64,000 bases of DNA, taken from assembly GCA_013426805.1 (NCBI GenBank), contig JACDZG010000030.1, forward strand, positions 1 to 64,000. The letters are read 5' to 3'. Below are positions 54,532 to 62,769 of this stretch, in pieces. Position numbers and translations under genes: made by a program. The notes below the pieces were generated by a model. It saw nothing but the letters and a program-made list of their open reading frames with translations, made no database searches and was not told the DNA's origin. The first letter of the stretch is position 1. The number at the start of each line of letters is the position of its first letter. The stretch comes from Chromatiaceae bacterium. Its GTDB lineage: Bacteria; Pseudomonadota; Gammaproteobacteria; Chromatiales; Chromatiaceae.

Positions 54532-57500
54532 TTGTTCCGTAAGGGCGCTCTTCCCTTCGCCCGCGAGGCACCGTTTTCCCTGTCCGATTGGCCGCAGGCC
54601 GCCCCATCGCATCCCGGCACAGCCCTGTTGTTGGCCCTGCTGGATACGCAGGAGGCTCAGTGTGAGGGCGAGTCGCTGCGCCTGACCCACGACCGAGTCG
54701 CGGGCCTCAGCCGACCCGAGGCGGTCCGGCTCGGGCTGCCGCCGGTGGTTCCCTGGACGCTCTTTCTGTCGCACGACGCGCCCATCGGCGAGCCCTCCTT
54801 CGCGTTGCGTATCGAGTGGTTCCAACGCGGCGGAGCGCCCATCTTCGGCGCGCGCCGCACGGGCACGGGGCTGACGGTCACCGCCGGGCGCTTCCTGATC
54901 CTGGAGCCGCTTTACTCGGCCCTGGAGGCAATCAATGCAGTGAACGCGGCGAGCGGCGACGCCTCGCCGCAGGGGCTGGACCGGCGCATGGCCGCCTATG
55001 CCCGCTTTAAGGGCCACCTGATCCGACTCACCGGCGACCTGCGCGCCGATGAGTATCTGCGGGGGCTCACCATCCATCACGCCACCGGGATCGGGATCGA
55101 CCTGGAACCCGGCGATGCGACGGCGCCCTTCCTGCCGACCCTTTACGGTGATCGCCCCGAGGATGCGACGACCGCCGACCCGCAAGATCAAGGCCCGCTC
55201 CCTGAACTCGGCCGGGAACCCGACCGGGAGCCGCTGCTGCCGCAACACCACGCCAAGCAATTCCAGAAGCGCTTTCTCGATCAGGGTGCACGGAGTCATT
55301 TCACCCTGGGCAACGGCGTCTACACGGTGCTGGATACCCCGGTCGCCGCGGCGCTGGAAGTCCTGGAGCGTGTCAACCGCGCCGACGCCACCACCCGTCA
55401 GGCATTCCGTCAGGACCCCTTGGCCTTCCTCATGTCAGCCATTGAGGAGGCCGGGGGTGACTGCGGCGTCATCTGCGACCTGCGGGGCTATGGCGAGCGG
55501 GTGGTCGGTGTCGGGGACTGGGTACCGCCGAGTTTCTCCTTTCCATTGGCAGTGTCCCGTGACTGGTTCCCGGCCGAGGAGTCTGAGGTTTTCACCATCC
55601 AGATCCCTGGCGATGTCCCTTTGGTGGTGCGGGCGGAGGAGATCAAGGTTCTCAAGGATTTGATGGTTCAGGCCCAAGAATCAGGCGACACGGCCTGTGA
55701 ATTTAATGGACGGTCCTTACCGCTTACGGATGATCTGGTGCAGACCGTTCAAGGTCTTGCCGGGCGGATGTCGCCGGTAACCCGTGATATTGCAGAGGAA
55801 GGAATGGGGTCGGGGGAGTCCAAAGGAGCCGCTATCACTAAGGACAACGAGGAACTGCTGACCTTCTTGGCAGAGCAAAGTCGTCAGCGCGGCCAATTCA
55901 CACCGGGTCTTCCCCGGTCTCTCGTCACCGTCCCGATGCCCCACCAGACATCGGGTCTTGGCTGGCTGCAAGCGGGTTATCTCGCGGGCGCGCCTGGGCT
56001 CTTGCTGGCCGACGACATGGGGCTCGGCAAGACCTACCAAGTCCTCGCTTTTCTACGCTGGCTGCGTGAACAGTCCCTCGACGGTCGGCGCCCGGCGCTG
56101 GGACCCTTCTTGGTCGTCGCCCCCAAGACCCTATTGGGTAACTGGCGCGATGAGGTGAGCGCGCACCTCGGCGCGGCTGCCCTGGGTCGCGAGGTGCACG
56201 CCTACGAACGCGGCCTGCGCGACCTCAAGCTGCATACGGGCGCCGGCAACGATACGACCTTACGGCGCCAAACGCTGGACTGGAAAACGATCGAGTCCGC
56301 CGACTTGGTGTTGACCACCTACGAGACGCTGCGCGATTACCATCTTTCGTTCGGTAAGGTGCGATTCTCGGTGATCGTCTACGACGAGGTGCAGAAGCTC
56401 AAGAACCCGGCCTCGCTGATGAACCGGGGCGCCAAGGCTCAGCAAGGCAAATTCACGCTCTTGATGACGGGTACCCCGATTGAGAACAGCCTGCTGGACC
56501 TTTGGACGCTGCTGGATATCGCCTGGCCGGGGTTCCTGGGGTTGAGCGCGCGGGAGTTCCTGGCTCACCATCGGGGCAACGACCCGGAGCGACGCGAGGA
56601 ACTGAAGCGGCGCCTGGTCGAGCCCCCAGTTTTTTCGGGCCAGGTGACGCCAATTCCGGCCATCATGCTGCGCCGCTTCAAGCAGGACATTCTGGAGGGG
56701 CTACCGGAGCGGCGGATCGAGGCGACCCAGGACCTCATGCCCGCGGAGCAGCAGGCCGCCTACGACGCTGTGCGGACGGCAATCCGCGCGCGCCCCCAAG
56801 GTACGCTTGAGGGGCTGCAACAACTGCGGGCGATCTCGCTGCACCCGCGGCTTGGCCAGCCGCCAGAATCCGCGGTGGAGGATGGGCCATTCATCGCCGC
56901 CTCGGCCCGGTTCACGCGCCTGTTCGTGATCCTGGACCGGGTTCATGAGCAGCGCGAAAAGGCCCTGATTTTCGTGGAGCTACGGGAAGCCCAGCGGGCA
57001 CTCTACGATTTGATCCGCCGTCGCTACAGCCTTCCCTCACCCCTTCCCGAAACGATCAACGGCGCCACGGCGAGCCCGGTGCGCGACCGTATCCGGCGCG
57101 AGTTCCAGAGCCGGCGCGGCTTCGATATACTACTCCTCGGCCCCAAGGCCGCGGGCTTCGGTCTCACTCTCACGGCCGCCAATCACGTCATCCATCTCAA
57201 CCGCTGGTGGAATCCGGCAGTAGAAGATCAGTGCAGTGACCGGGTCTATCGGATTGGCCAGGACAAACCCGTGACCATCTATCTACCCCAGGCGATTCAC
57301 TCCGAGCTGGGCGACCGCTCGTTCGACAGCTTATTGCACGGGCTGCTGGATGAGAAACGATCCTTGAGCCGGGAGATCGTGATCCCGGTGCAATTCAATG
57401 ACCAGGACTTCCGCGCGCTGTTCGAGAAGAGCTTGAGTGATGGCGAAGCCGAGCCAGCAATTTCTGATCACATCGACGGCATGGATTGGCGGGGTTTCGA

Positions 57501-57873
57501 GTTGTGGGTTGCCGATGAGCTGAAGCGCGCCGGATTCAGCGTTGAGATCACGTCGGGGAGTGGGGACGGCGGGGTCGATGTCATTGGGGTTCCGCGTAAT
57601 GGGGGAGGACGCCCGCTGTTTGTTCAGTGTAAACATACGGGGCAGGGGATGCAGGCGATGATCGACGAGCGCGCGGTGCATGACCTCGTGCGAGCGCGTG
57701 TGACTCACTGCCATACCTACCCCGATCCGATTCTTGCGGCAGTGACCAACGGCCGATTCTCTCTGGCGGCAGAGCGTCTTGCCTTAGAGAACTGCGTACG
57801 GCTGTTTGACTCGGCGCGTTTGCAGATGCTGGGACGGGTCTTGGTCGAACTCAGTGATGGGGCGGCTCGATAA
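54532..57873 (+). CDS. zorD: Zorya ZorD (SNF2 helicase fused to Mrr-like nuclease)
   Basis: 1113 residues from TTG 54532. The SNF2 ATPase shows Walker A (LLADDMGLGKTYQ), motif II VIYDEVQKLKN, LLMTGTPIENSLLDLWTLLD and motif VI QCSDRVYRIGQDKPV. The C-terminal 130 residues form an Mrr-type nuclease (GFELWVADELKRAGF, SGDGGVDVIGV, FVQCKH). ZorD destroys invading DNA in type I Zorya. The same frame continues upstream as ATG 54481, 13 residues (MRFRLAGVLDDAG), then TAG 54520, then RFELFRKG. The likely native start is thus separated from the body by an in-frame amber codon, and the TTG start may be only a fallback. Confidence 0.88.
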   Translation: MFRKGALPFAREAPFSLSDWPQAAPSHPGTALLLALLDTQEAQCEGESLRLTHDRVAGLSRPEAVRLGLPPVVPWTLFLSHDAPIGEPSFALRIEWFQRGGAPIFGARRTGTGLTVTAGRFLILEPLYSALEAINAVNAASGDASPQGLDRRMAAYARFKGHLIRLTGDLRADEYLRGLTIHHATGIGIDLEPGDATAPFLPTLYGDRPEDATTADPQDQGPLPELGREPDREPLLPQHHAKQFQKRFLDQGARSHFTLGNGVYTVLDTPVAAALEVLERVNRADATTRQAFRQDPLAFLMSAIEEAGGDCGVICDLRGYGERVVGVGDWVPPSFSFPLAVSRDWFPAEESEVFTIQIPGDVPLVVRAEEIKVLKDLMVQAQESGDTACEFNGRSLPLTDDLVQTVQGLAGRMSPVTRDIAEEGMGSGESKGAAITKDNEELLTFLAEQSRQRGQFTPGLPRSLVTVPMPHQTSGLGWLQAGYLAGAPGLLLADDMGLGKTYQVLAFLRWLREQSLDGRRPALGPFLVVAPKTLLGNWRDEVSAHLGAAALGREVHAYERGLRDLKLHTGAGNDTTLRRQTLDWKTIESADLVLTTYETLRDYHLSFGKVRFSVIVYDEVQKLKNPASLMNRGAKAQQGKFTLLMTGTPIENSLLDLWTLLDIAWPGFLGLSAREFLAHHRGNDPERREELKRRLVEPPVFSGQVTPIPAIMLRRFKQDILEGLPERRIEATQDLMPAEQQAAYDAVRTAIRARPQGTLEGLQQLRAISLHPRLGQPPESAVEDGPFIAASARFTRLFVILDRVHEQREKALIFVELREAQRALYDLIRRRYSLPSPLPETINGATASPVRDRIRREFQSRRGFDILLLGPKAAGFGLTLTAANHVIHLNRWWNPAVEDQCSDRVYRIGQDKPVTIYLPQAIHSELGDRSFDSLLHGLLDEKRSLSREIVIPVQFNDQDFRALFEKSLSDGEAEPAISDHIDGMDWRGFELWVADELKRAGFSVEITSGSGDGGVDVIGVPRNGGGRPLFVQCKHTGQGMQAMIDERAVHDLVRARVTHCHTYPDPILAAVTNGRFSLAAERLALENCVRLFDSARLQMLGRVLVELSDGAAR

Positions 57874-57985
57874 ATCGAGTTGGTAGCGTGCCCAACGGTC
57901 AGCAGTTCCAGGGCCGGGCGACTTTCCAAATCGACTTTGACCATTCTAGGCGGATCTGATCAGCAGTGTCGTTTCGGTAAGCCTG

Positions 57986-58450
57986 CTATTCTTGATCAAA
58001 ATTTACCGGGGGACTATTAGTATCATCATCAAGGCTACGGTAATCGACGTCGTAGCGTTGATACTGCCGCAGAATACCCAAGGTTAAATCATCTTCGCTC
58101 ATGACTCTGACGTCTGGGTTTTCGCCGTCATCGCACTCGAATACGATGAAGGGGCGATTGGCGAAGACATCGATCAGTCGCTCTTCAAAACTGTCGATCT
58201 CACTGCGCTTCTGCGGATCGGAAAGATGGTCGGTGCGGACGGCGAGGATGACGGAGATACGATGATCAAACGCTTCTTCGTCAGGATTGTGCAGACGGAT
58301 AAAAATGGTACTGATGAGCTTCGCAGCCTTGCTCTTGAACAAGCTCTTGACGCGGCCGTCGGTAGATCTCAGATTTTCTTCAAAGCGGTCCGGAAACGGC
58401 GAGGAAGGTTGCGTCAGAACAGGATCTCGCGAGATGGTCAATGTTGGCAT
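57986..58450 (-). CDS. Unknown acidic protein of the TIGR04255-HTH cassette
   Basis: 154 residues, not recognised. The sequence is mixed alpha/beta (LISTIFIRLHNPDEEAFDHR, ISVILAVRTDHLSDPQKRSE, FIVFECDDGENPDVRVMSED) with an acidic C-terminus (YRSLDDDTNSPP). No signal or membrane segment is seen. A better-signalled start lies at 58538 in a neighbouring frame (see the next entry), so the true gene may be longer with a frameshift. It is the last gene of a three-gene minus-strand set. Confidence 0.55.
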   Translation of the reverse strand: MPTLTISRDPVLTQPSSPFPDRFEENLRSTDGRVKSLFKSKAAKLISTIFIRLHNPDEEAFDHRISVILAVRTDHLSDPQKRSEIDSFEERLIDVFANRPFIVFECDDGENPDVRVMSEDDLTLGILRQYQRYDVDYRSLDDDTNSPPVNFDQE

Positions 58451-58538
58451 TGCAGAGACGTTCAGCGTGTTCCGGACCGATCAGATCGCCCTGGCTCCAT
58501 CCTGCAATGCGTAACTGCTTCACGATATCCGCTGGCAC
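58380..58538 (-). other. Short open frame that may be the true 5' end of the acidic gene
   Basis: GTG 58538 is preceded by AGGAGG at ideal spacing, the strongest ribosome binding site in this cassette. It encodes VPADIVKQLRIAGWSQGDLI and GPEHAERLCNAN before the frame ends at 58380. The acidic gene's own ATG (58450) has no good site. A one-base shift would join the two into about 183 residues. Either a genuine small coupled peptide or a frameshifted 5' end. Confidence 0.4.
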
Positions 58539-58558
58539 AGCACTGCCTCCTGCATGTG

Positions 58559-59311
58559 CTACCCCAGGCCCAGTGATATCAGATTATCGCTCAGGATGCT
58601 GTCTTGGTCAGGCCGGCCGGACTCTGGACGGTGTTTGCCAATCCCCAATCTTTGATCGCGCTCCGATGTCAGGCCACGGGCGCGTTTGAGGAGAACAAGC
58701 AGGCGCGGTTCGTCCCACGTCTCGCACCGCAGGAGGCTCATGATACTTTCGGTTTCGCCTTCCAGAGGCGTCTCGACAAAGCGGTGGTACAGCGGGCGCT
58801 CCGTATCGCGACATACCTCAGCCACCAGGCATCCCAACGCCGCCAGGCGTTCCGCATTTCTACCCTGCGGCTCGATCTCGCCTTTGATCCAATCGTAGAG
58901 GGTGACGCGCGAGACGCCCAGCAGCCGGGCGATCTGGCTCTTGCCTAAACCCAAGATGCTGCTCACGCGGGCGGCATGCTCGCGCGAGGGGATCGATTCG
59001 CGCGATAGAGGTCGCCGGTTTTCGTCGGTGTAAGTCCAGCTCGAATGCGGTTCGGTAATCGACCACGGGATGGTCTGATCGGCACTGACGGTACCGGTGT
59101 CGTCACCCAGAAGATGTGTATTGCCGCAAAAATACATACACATCACTGCCGGCGCGGCGATCGTCCCGCACATGACGGTTCTCGGTATGGCCACCATCAA
59201 ATAAGGGTCGAAATGGGTATCAGGAGCCGGCTGGAACAGGCGCGCCTGCTGTTGAGACAGAGAAAGTGGTTCAGACCGTAACACGTTCGGCTCCCCAGGC
59301 TTCAAGTGCAT
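58559..59311 (-). CDS. HTH-domain protein of the TIGR04255 cassette
   Basis: 250 residues. A Cro/C1-type helix-turn-helix lies at about 125-165 (RVSSILGLGKSQIARLLGVS, then RVTLYDWIKGEIEPQGRNAE). The N-terminal part (FDPYLMVAIPRTVMCGTIAA) and the C-terminal part are not recognised. It overlaps the 3' end of the TIGR04255 gene, so translation is coupled. ATG 59311 is assumed; GTG 59284 is possible. A DNA-binding regulator of the cassette is likely. Confidence 0.65.
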   Translation of the reverse strand: MHLKPGEPNVLRSEPLSLSQQQARLFQPAPDTHFDPYLMVAIPRTVMCGTIAAPAVMCMYFCGNTHLLGDDTGTVSADQTIPWSITEPHSSWTYTDENRRPLSRESIPSREHAARVSSILGLGKSQIARLLGVSRVTLYDWIKGEIEPQGRNAERLAALGCLVAEVCRDTERPLYHRFVETPLEGETESIMSLLRCETWDEPRLLVLLKRARGLTSERDQRLGIGKHRPESGRPDQDSILSDNLISLGLG

Positions 59312-60095
59312 GCGGGCTGATGATGTCTTCAAGCCATGCCTTATTGATCCCTGCGTGCAGCGTATCGAGGGTCTCCAGGATCGATGGCAAATCGTAGTCC
59401 CAGGTGCCCTCCGCAAAGTGGTCGCTGTCGACCAGTGTCAGCAGCTTACCTCGGGCGACCTGTTGCTTGTGGACCATCGGCCGCAGGTAGATGTCGGGTG
59501 GCACGAGGACACCCTGGTCGTTTTGGGTGATGCGCAAGATGAAGTGTCCGGCATCAGTACGGCCGATCGATTCCAGGTGCATCAACTGGTCCGGACCGGT
59601 GAAGACAGAACTCCGCGGGCCGTGCAGGCTGCCCTGGAGGTAATCGCGGAAGGTCTCGCCGGGCTCCGGATCGATCACGTCAACGTAGCGCAGACCGACA
59701 CGGTGAACCTGACCGTGATGGATCTCGGCGATCTCGTCTACAATTTGAAGAGCTTCCTCCAAGTGCGCAAGGAAATCGGCGAAACGATCGTACGCCGTTG
59801 TCACGACAGCAATCATGTCCTCGGCGACGGTTAGGCTCCAGCGATTGTCTTTGGATCGAAACTCGTCACGTTTTTGCTCGGTGATCTGCGGCTGACCCGG
59901 TTGACCAGGTTCTACACGCAGGGAAATCTGCTTGAAAACACCGCTAGCGTCCTCGGGATAGCCGGCGCGGCGCAGGCGGTTCTGGATCGTTGGGATAAAC
60001 TCACCCATCTTCCGCACACGGCTGAAGCGAACTTGGGCGAGCACTACGGCGAGTGGATCTTTGTGGAGCTTGTAGTGGGTGTAATCGTAGATCAT
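59271..60095 (-). CDS. TIGR04255 family protein
   Basis: 274 residues. HYKLHKDPLAVVLAQVRFSR at the N-terminus, TAYDRFADFLAHLEEALQIV in the middle, VHRVGLRYVDVIDPEPGE and the C-terminal LDTLHAGINKAWLEDIISPH form the usual TIGR04255 pattern. The family is sporadic, has no assigned function, and is often found beside HTH genes in defence-rich regions, as here next to Zorya. The ATG at 60095 lies in a short AT-rich segment that may be the promoter. Confidence 0.82.
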   Translation of the reverse strand: MIYDYTHYKLHKDPLAVVLAQVRFSRVRKMGEFIPTIQNRLRRAGYPEDASGVFKQISLRVEPGQPGQPQITEQKRDEFRSKDNRWSLTVAEDMIAVVTTAYDRFADFLAHLEEALQIVDEIAEIHHGQVHRVGLRYVDVIDPEPGETFRDYLQGSLHGPRSSVFTGPDQLMHLESIGRTDAGHFILRITQNDQGVLVPPDIYLRPMVHKQQVARGKLLTLVDSDHFAEGTWDYDLPSILETLDTLHAGINKAWLEDIISPHALEAWGAERVTV

Positions 60096-60216
60096 GTTTG
60101 GGGCGCAACCTTACAGGTTACCTTACACTCTACAGAATAGCTGATCTTGAGACAAACAGCGGGAATTTAGATCGCCCCAGCTTCCTAACGAGACATGTCC
60201 TATTAGGACACTACGG

Positions 60217-61248
60217 CTAACGCGGCTTGGTACCCCGCACCGCGGGCGGTATAACGAGATGATCCGTCACCGCGTTGCGGCGCAGGCGCTCCGGGGTCGC
60301 CGCCTTGGACAGTGAGGCTAGGGCGACGAACCAGGCTTTGGGCATGTCCGTGGGCAGGCCGATGGGAATGCCGGCAATGCTGGGCGTGTCGGCAAAGGCG
60401 TGGCCGGGCTCCTCGAATTCCGGGGCGGTGCAGTTGATGCACGCATAGCCGCCGCGGGTGCAGGAGCCCTGTCCATTCCAGAGTCGGGTGTTGCAGTCGC
60501 CATGCGCCTGGGTGCCCAGGCAGCCCAGGTGCTCCATCATGCAGCCCAGGTCGGAGGGGCGGCGGGCGCTCGCCTTGTATTCGTAGAACTCGTTGCGGGT
60601 ACAGCCGTGATGCACCAGATGGTCCGCAGACATCCGCGGTCGGCGATAGGGGTCCAGGTCGTCGGCGGTCAGGCCGTTCAGGGCCAGGGCCATGAGGGTC
60701 TCGGTGACCCAGTCGGGGTGGGTGGGACAGCCGGCGATGTTGATCACGGGCAGGCCGGACCCCGCGCGGTAGTCCGTCCCCAGCAGGCCGCCGGGACGGG
60801 TGCCCTCGAATTGCAGGCCGCAGGCCTCGGTGGGGTTGGTGCCGGCGGCCGTCACCCCGCCGAAGGCGGCGCAGGTGCCCACCGCGACGGTATAGCGGGC
60901 GCGGGCGGCGAGCTGCCGCACCCAGTCGATCAGCGGCCGGTCGCTCCCCGCCAGCACATGAAAGCGGCCGGTGCCCCGCGGCCCGCGGAGCATGGCGCCC
61001 TCGATGCACAACACGTCGAATGGGCGGGTGCCGCTGATCGCAGCATCCAGCAGGTCCAACACCTCCTCACCGCTCGCTTCGCTGAAAGACGGGTGCCAGA
61101 GCAGGCGGATGCCCGCGCCGTCCAGCGTGGCAGTCAGGTCCGGGGATTCGGCGCCCAGCAGCGACAACGTACAGCCGCCGCAGCCGCCGGACTGGAGCCA
61201 GAGGACCACGAGTTCGGGTGTCATTGGGATCGTGTCCGGGTTGCGCAT
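60217..61248 (-). CDS. hupU: Regulatory [NiFe]-hydrogenase (H2 sensor) small subunit HupU/HoxB
   Basis: 343 residues. No Tat signal is present, as expected for a cytosolic sensor. The proximal [4Fe-4S] motif VLWLQSGGCGGCTLSLLGAE opens the protein. VGTCAAFGGVTAAGTNP and INIAGCPTHPDWV complete that site. The distal cluster residues lie in HHGCTRNEFYEYKASA, HLGCLGTQAHGDCNTRLWN and GGYACINCTAPEF. It forms the H2-sensing heterodimer with HupV. Start 61248 is taken as the first Met common to both hupU copies. hupT lies 147 bases upstream; hupV is 20 kb downstream. Confidence 0.93.
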   Translation of the reverse strand: MRNPDTIPMTPELVVLWLQSGGCGGCTLSLLGAESPDLTATLDGAGIRLLWHPSFSEASGEEVLDLLDAAISGTRPFDVLCIEGAMLRGPRGTGRFHVLAGSDRPLIDWVRQLAARARYTVAVGTCAAFGGVTAAGTNPTEACGLQFEGTRPGGLLGTDYRAGSGLPVINIAGCPTHPDWVTETLMALALNGLTADDLDPYRRPRMSADHLVHHGCTRNEFYEYKASARRPSDLGCMMEHLGCLGTQAHGDCNTRLWNGQGSCTRGGYACINCTAPEFEEPGHAFADTPSIAGIPIGLPTDMPKAWFVALASLSKAATPERLRRNAVTDHLVIPPAVRGTKPR

Positions 61249-61281
61249 CGGGTGAGTATTGTCCGTCAATGAACGCGAATA
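60220..61281. repeat. Direct repeat of hupU (partner at 47160-48222)
   Basis: Similarity between the two copies begins at the stop codon (taacgcggcttggtaccccg) and continues through the gene to about 30 bases upstream of the start (gtccgtcaatgaacgc). Outside these points the flanks differ. The 12 kb between the copies holds the Zorya system and the TIGR04255 cassette. Confidence 0.88.
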
Positions 61282-61395
61282 AACTGGTAAAGCGTGCGTG
61301 TTGGATCTCATAGCCAAGGTTGAAGCCTTGAACTCCAGGGGGTTCAATCGTCGGCGCCGGGGTTGCGGAGGTGAGCCATGGGATTTTTCGTCCCC

Positions 61396-62754
61396 TCAGC
61401 CCATCGGCAATTCCATCCGAAAGGCGGCGCCGCCTTCCGCCGTAGGCTCCAGGATGAGTGTGCCGCCGTGGTCGGTGACGACGCGCAAGCTGATGGAGAG
61501 CCCAAGTCCGGTGCCCTGACCGACCGGCTTGGTAGTGAAGAAGGGGTCGAAGACACGCAGGCGGTCGGTATCGGAGACGCCCGGGCCGTTGTCACATACC
61601 CGCAGCACGGCCGTGGCGCCGCTGGTGGTCAGCGCCACGCCAATGCGCGGCTCAGGGCGCCCCCGCACCGCGTCCAGCGCGTTCTGTACCAGGTTCATCA
61701 CCACCTGATGGATCTGACCCGGATGGCCGCGCACGCTCAGGTGCGGCGGCAGGTCCAGGGTGATCGCCAGGGTCTGCCGGCCGGCGTCCTTGGCACCACT
61801 CTGGGAGACCCAGTGCACCGCGGTGCGAACCACATGGGCGAGATCAAAGTCCGTGTGTTCGCCCTGCGCGCCGGAGGAGAAGCGCCGCAGATCCTGCACC
61901 AGATCGCGCACCCGCTCCGCGCCCTCCAGGGTGCCTTTGAGCAGCGGGTCCAGGTCGGTGAGGATGCGCCCGATGCGCAGTTCATCCCACAGGGCCTGGA
62001 GCTCGGGCGACAGCCCCGCGGCCTCGGCCCCGGTGATGAAGCGGCCCAGCCGTTCACGATAGCGGGCCAGGGCGTGAATGTTGCCGTAGACGAAGCTGAT
62101 CGGGTTGTTCAGCTCATGGGCCACCCCAGCCACCAGTCGACCCAGCGAGGCCATTTTCTCCGCGCTGATCAGTTGCTGCTGGGCCTGCTTGAGGTCCGCA
62201 TGGGCACGGTTCAGGTCCTCATAGGCCTGACGCAGCTCCCCGACCGGTCGGCCGATCAGGACCATGCCAACCAGTCGACCGCGGTGGTCGTAGCGCGAGG
62301 TGCAGTTCATTGCCAGGGGCGCGGGCTGTCCGTCGCGACCCGCGAGGAGCAGTTCACAGTCATGGATGGCCTTGCTGCGGATTTTCTCGCCGAAGGTTCG
62401 CGCCAGCGGCAAGGACTCCGGCGCGAGCAGGGACAGGAAGGTCCGTCCGCGCAACTGCGCCTCGGGCACGGCGACCAGTGTCTCCAGCGCGGCGTTGACC
62501 TGCTGGATGCGTCCGTCTACGTCGCAGACGATCAGCACGTCCGTCATTGCCGCCAGGACGCTCGCGATGAACTGCTGAGCTTCCTCCAGTGCGCTGTTCT
62601 TATCTTCCAGCTCGACCTGATGGCGGACCAGGTCCGCGTAGGTCTCGTCCATCTTGCGGATGACCTCGATCCACAGGGCCTCTCCGGCCGCGTCCTCGTG
62701 TTGGACGGCAACGGTCGGGGCCGTGTTCGCATCGGCATCGGCTTTCGGGGTCAT
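61396..62754 (-). CDS. hupT: H2-signalling sensor histidine kinase HupT/HoxJ
   Basis: 452 residues, soluble. An N-terminal helix and PAS domain (about 65-185, VLIVCDVDGRIQQVNAALET) precede a HisKA domain with the phosphorylation H-box GRLVAGVAHELNNPISF (His about 213). The ATPase domain has N-box NLVQNALDAV, G1 DNGPGVS and G2 GTGLGLSIS. HupT is the kinase that HupUV inhibits or activates according to H2; its regulator HupR is not in the window. Identity is supported by the adjacent hupU. Confidence 0.9.
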   Translation of the reverse strand: MTPKADADANTAPTVAVQHEDAAGEALWIEVIRKMDETYADLVRHQVELEDKNSALEEAQQFIASVLAAMTDVLIVCDVDGRIQQVNAALETLVAVPEAQLRGRTFLSLLAPESLPLARTFGEKIRSKAIHDCELLLAGRDGQPAPLAMNCTSRYDHRGRLVGMVLIGRPVGELRQAYEDLNRAHADLKQAQQQLISAEKMASLGRLVAGVAHELNNPISFVYGNIHALARYRERLGRFITGAEAAGLSPELQALWDELRIGRILTDLDPLLKGTLEGAERVRDLVQDLRRFSSGAQGEHTDFDLAHVVRTAVHWVSQSGAKDAGRQTLAITLDLPPHLSVRGHPGQIHQVVMNLVQNALDAVRGRPEPRIGVALTTSGATAVLRVCDNGPGVSDTDRLRVFDPFFTTKPVGQGTGLGLSISLRVVTDHGGTLILEPTAEGGAAFRMELPMG

Positions 62755-62769
62755 GTTACACTCGAACCC

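Noticed and set aside
38416-61248. Catalytic uptake hydrogenase HupSL
   Set aside because: The small subunit lacks a Tat signal, the large subunit lacks the C-terminal extension and has the sensor-type L1 motif.
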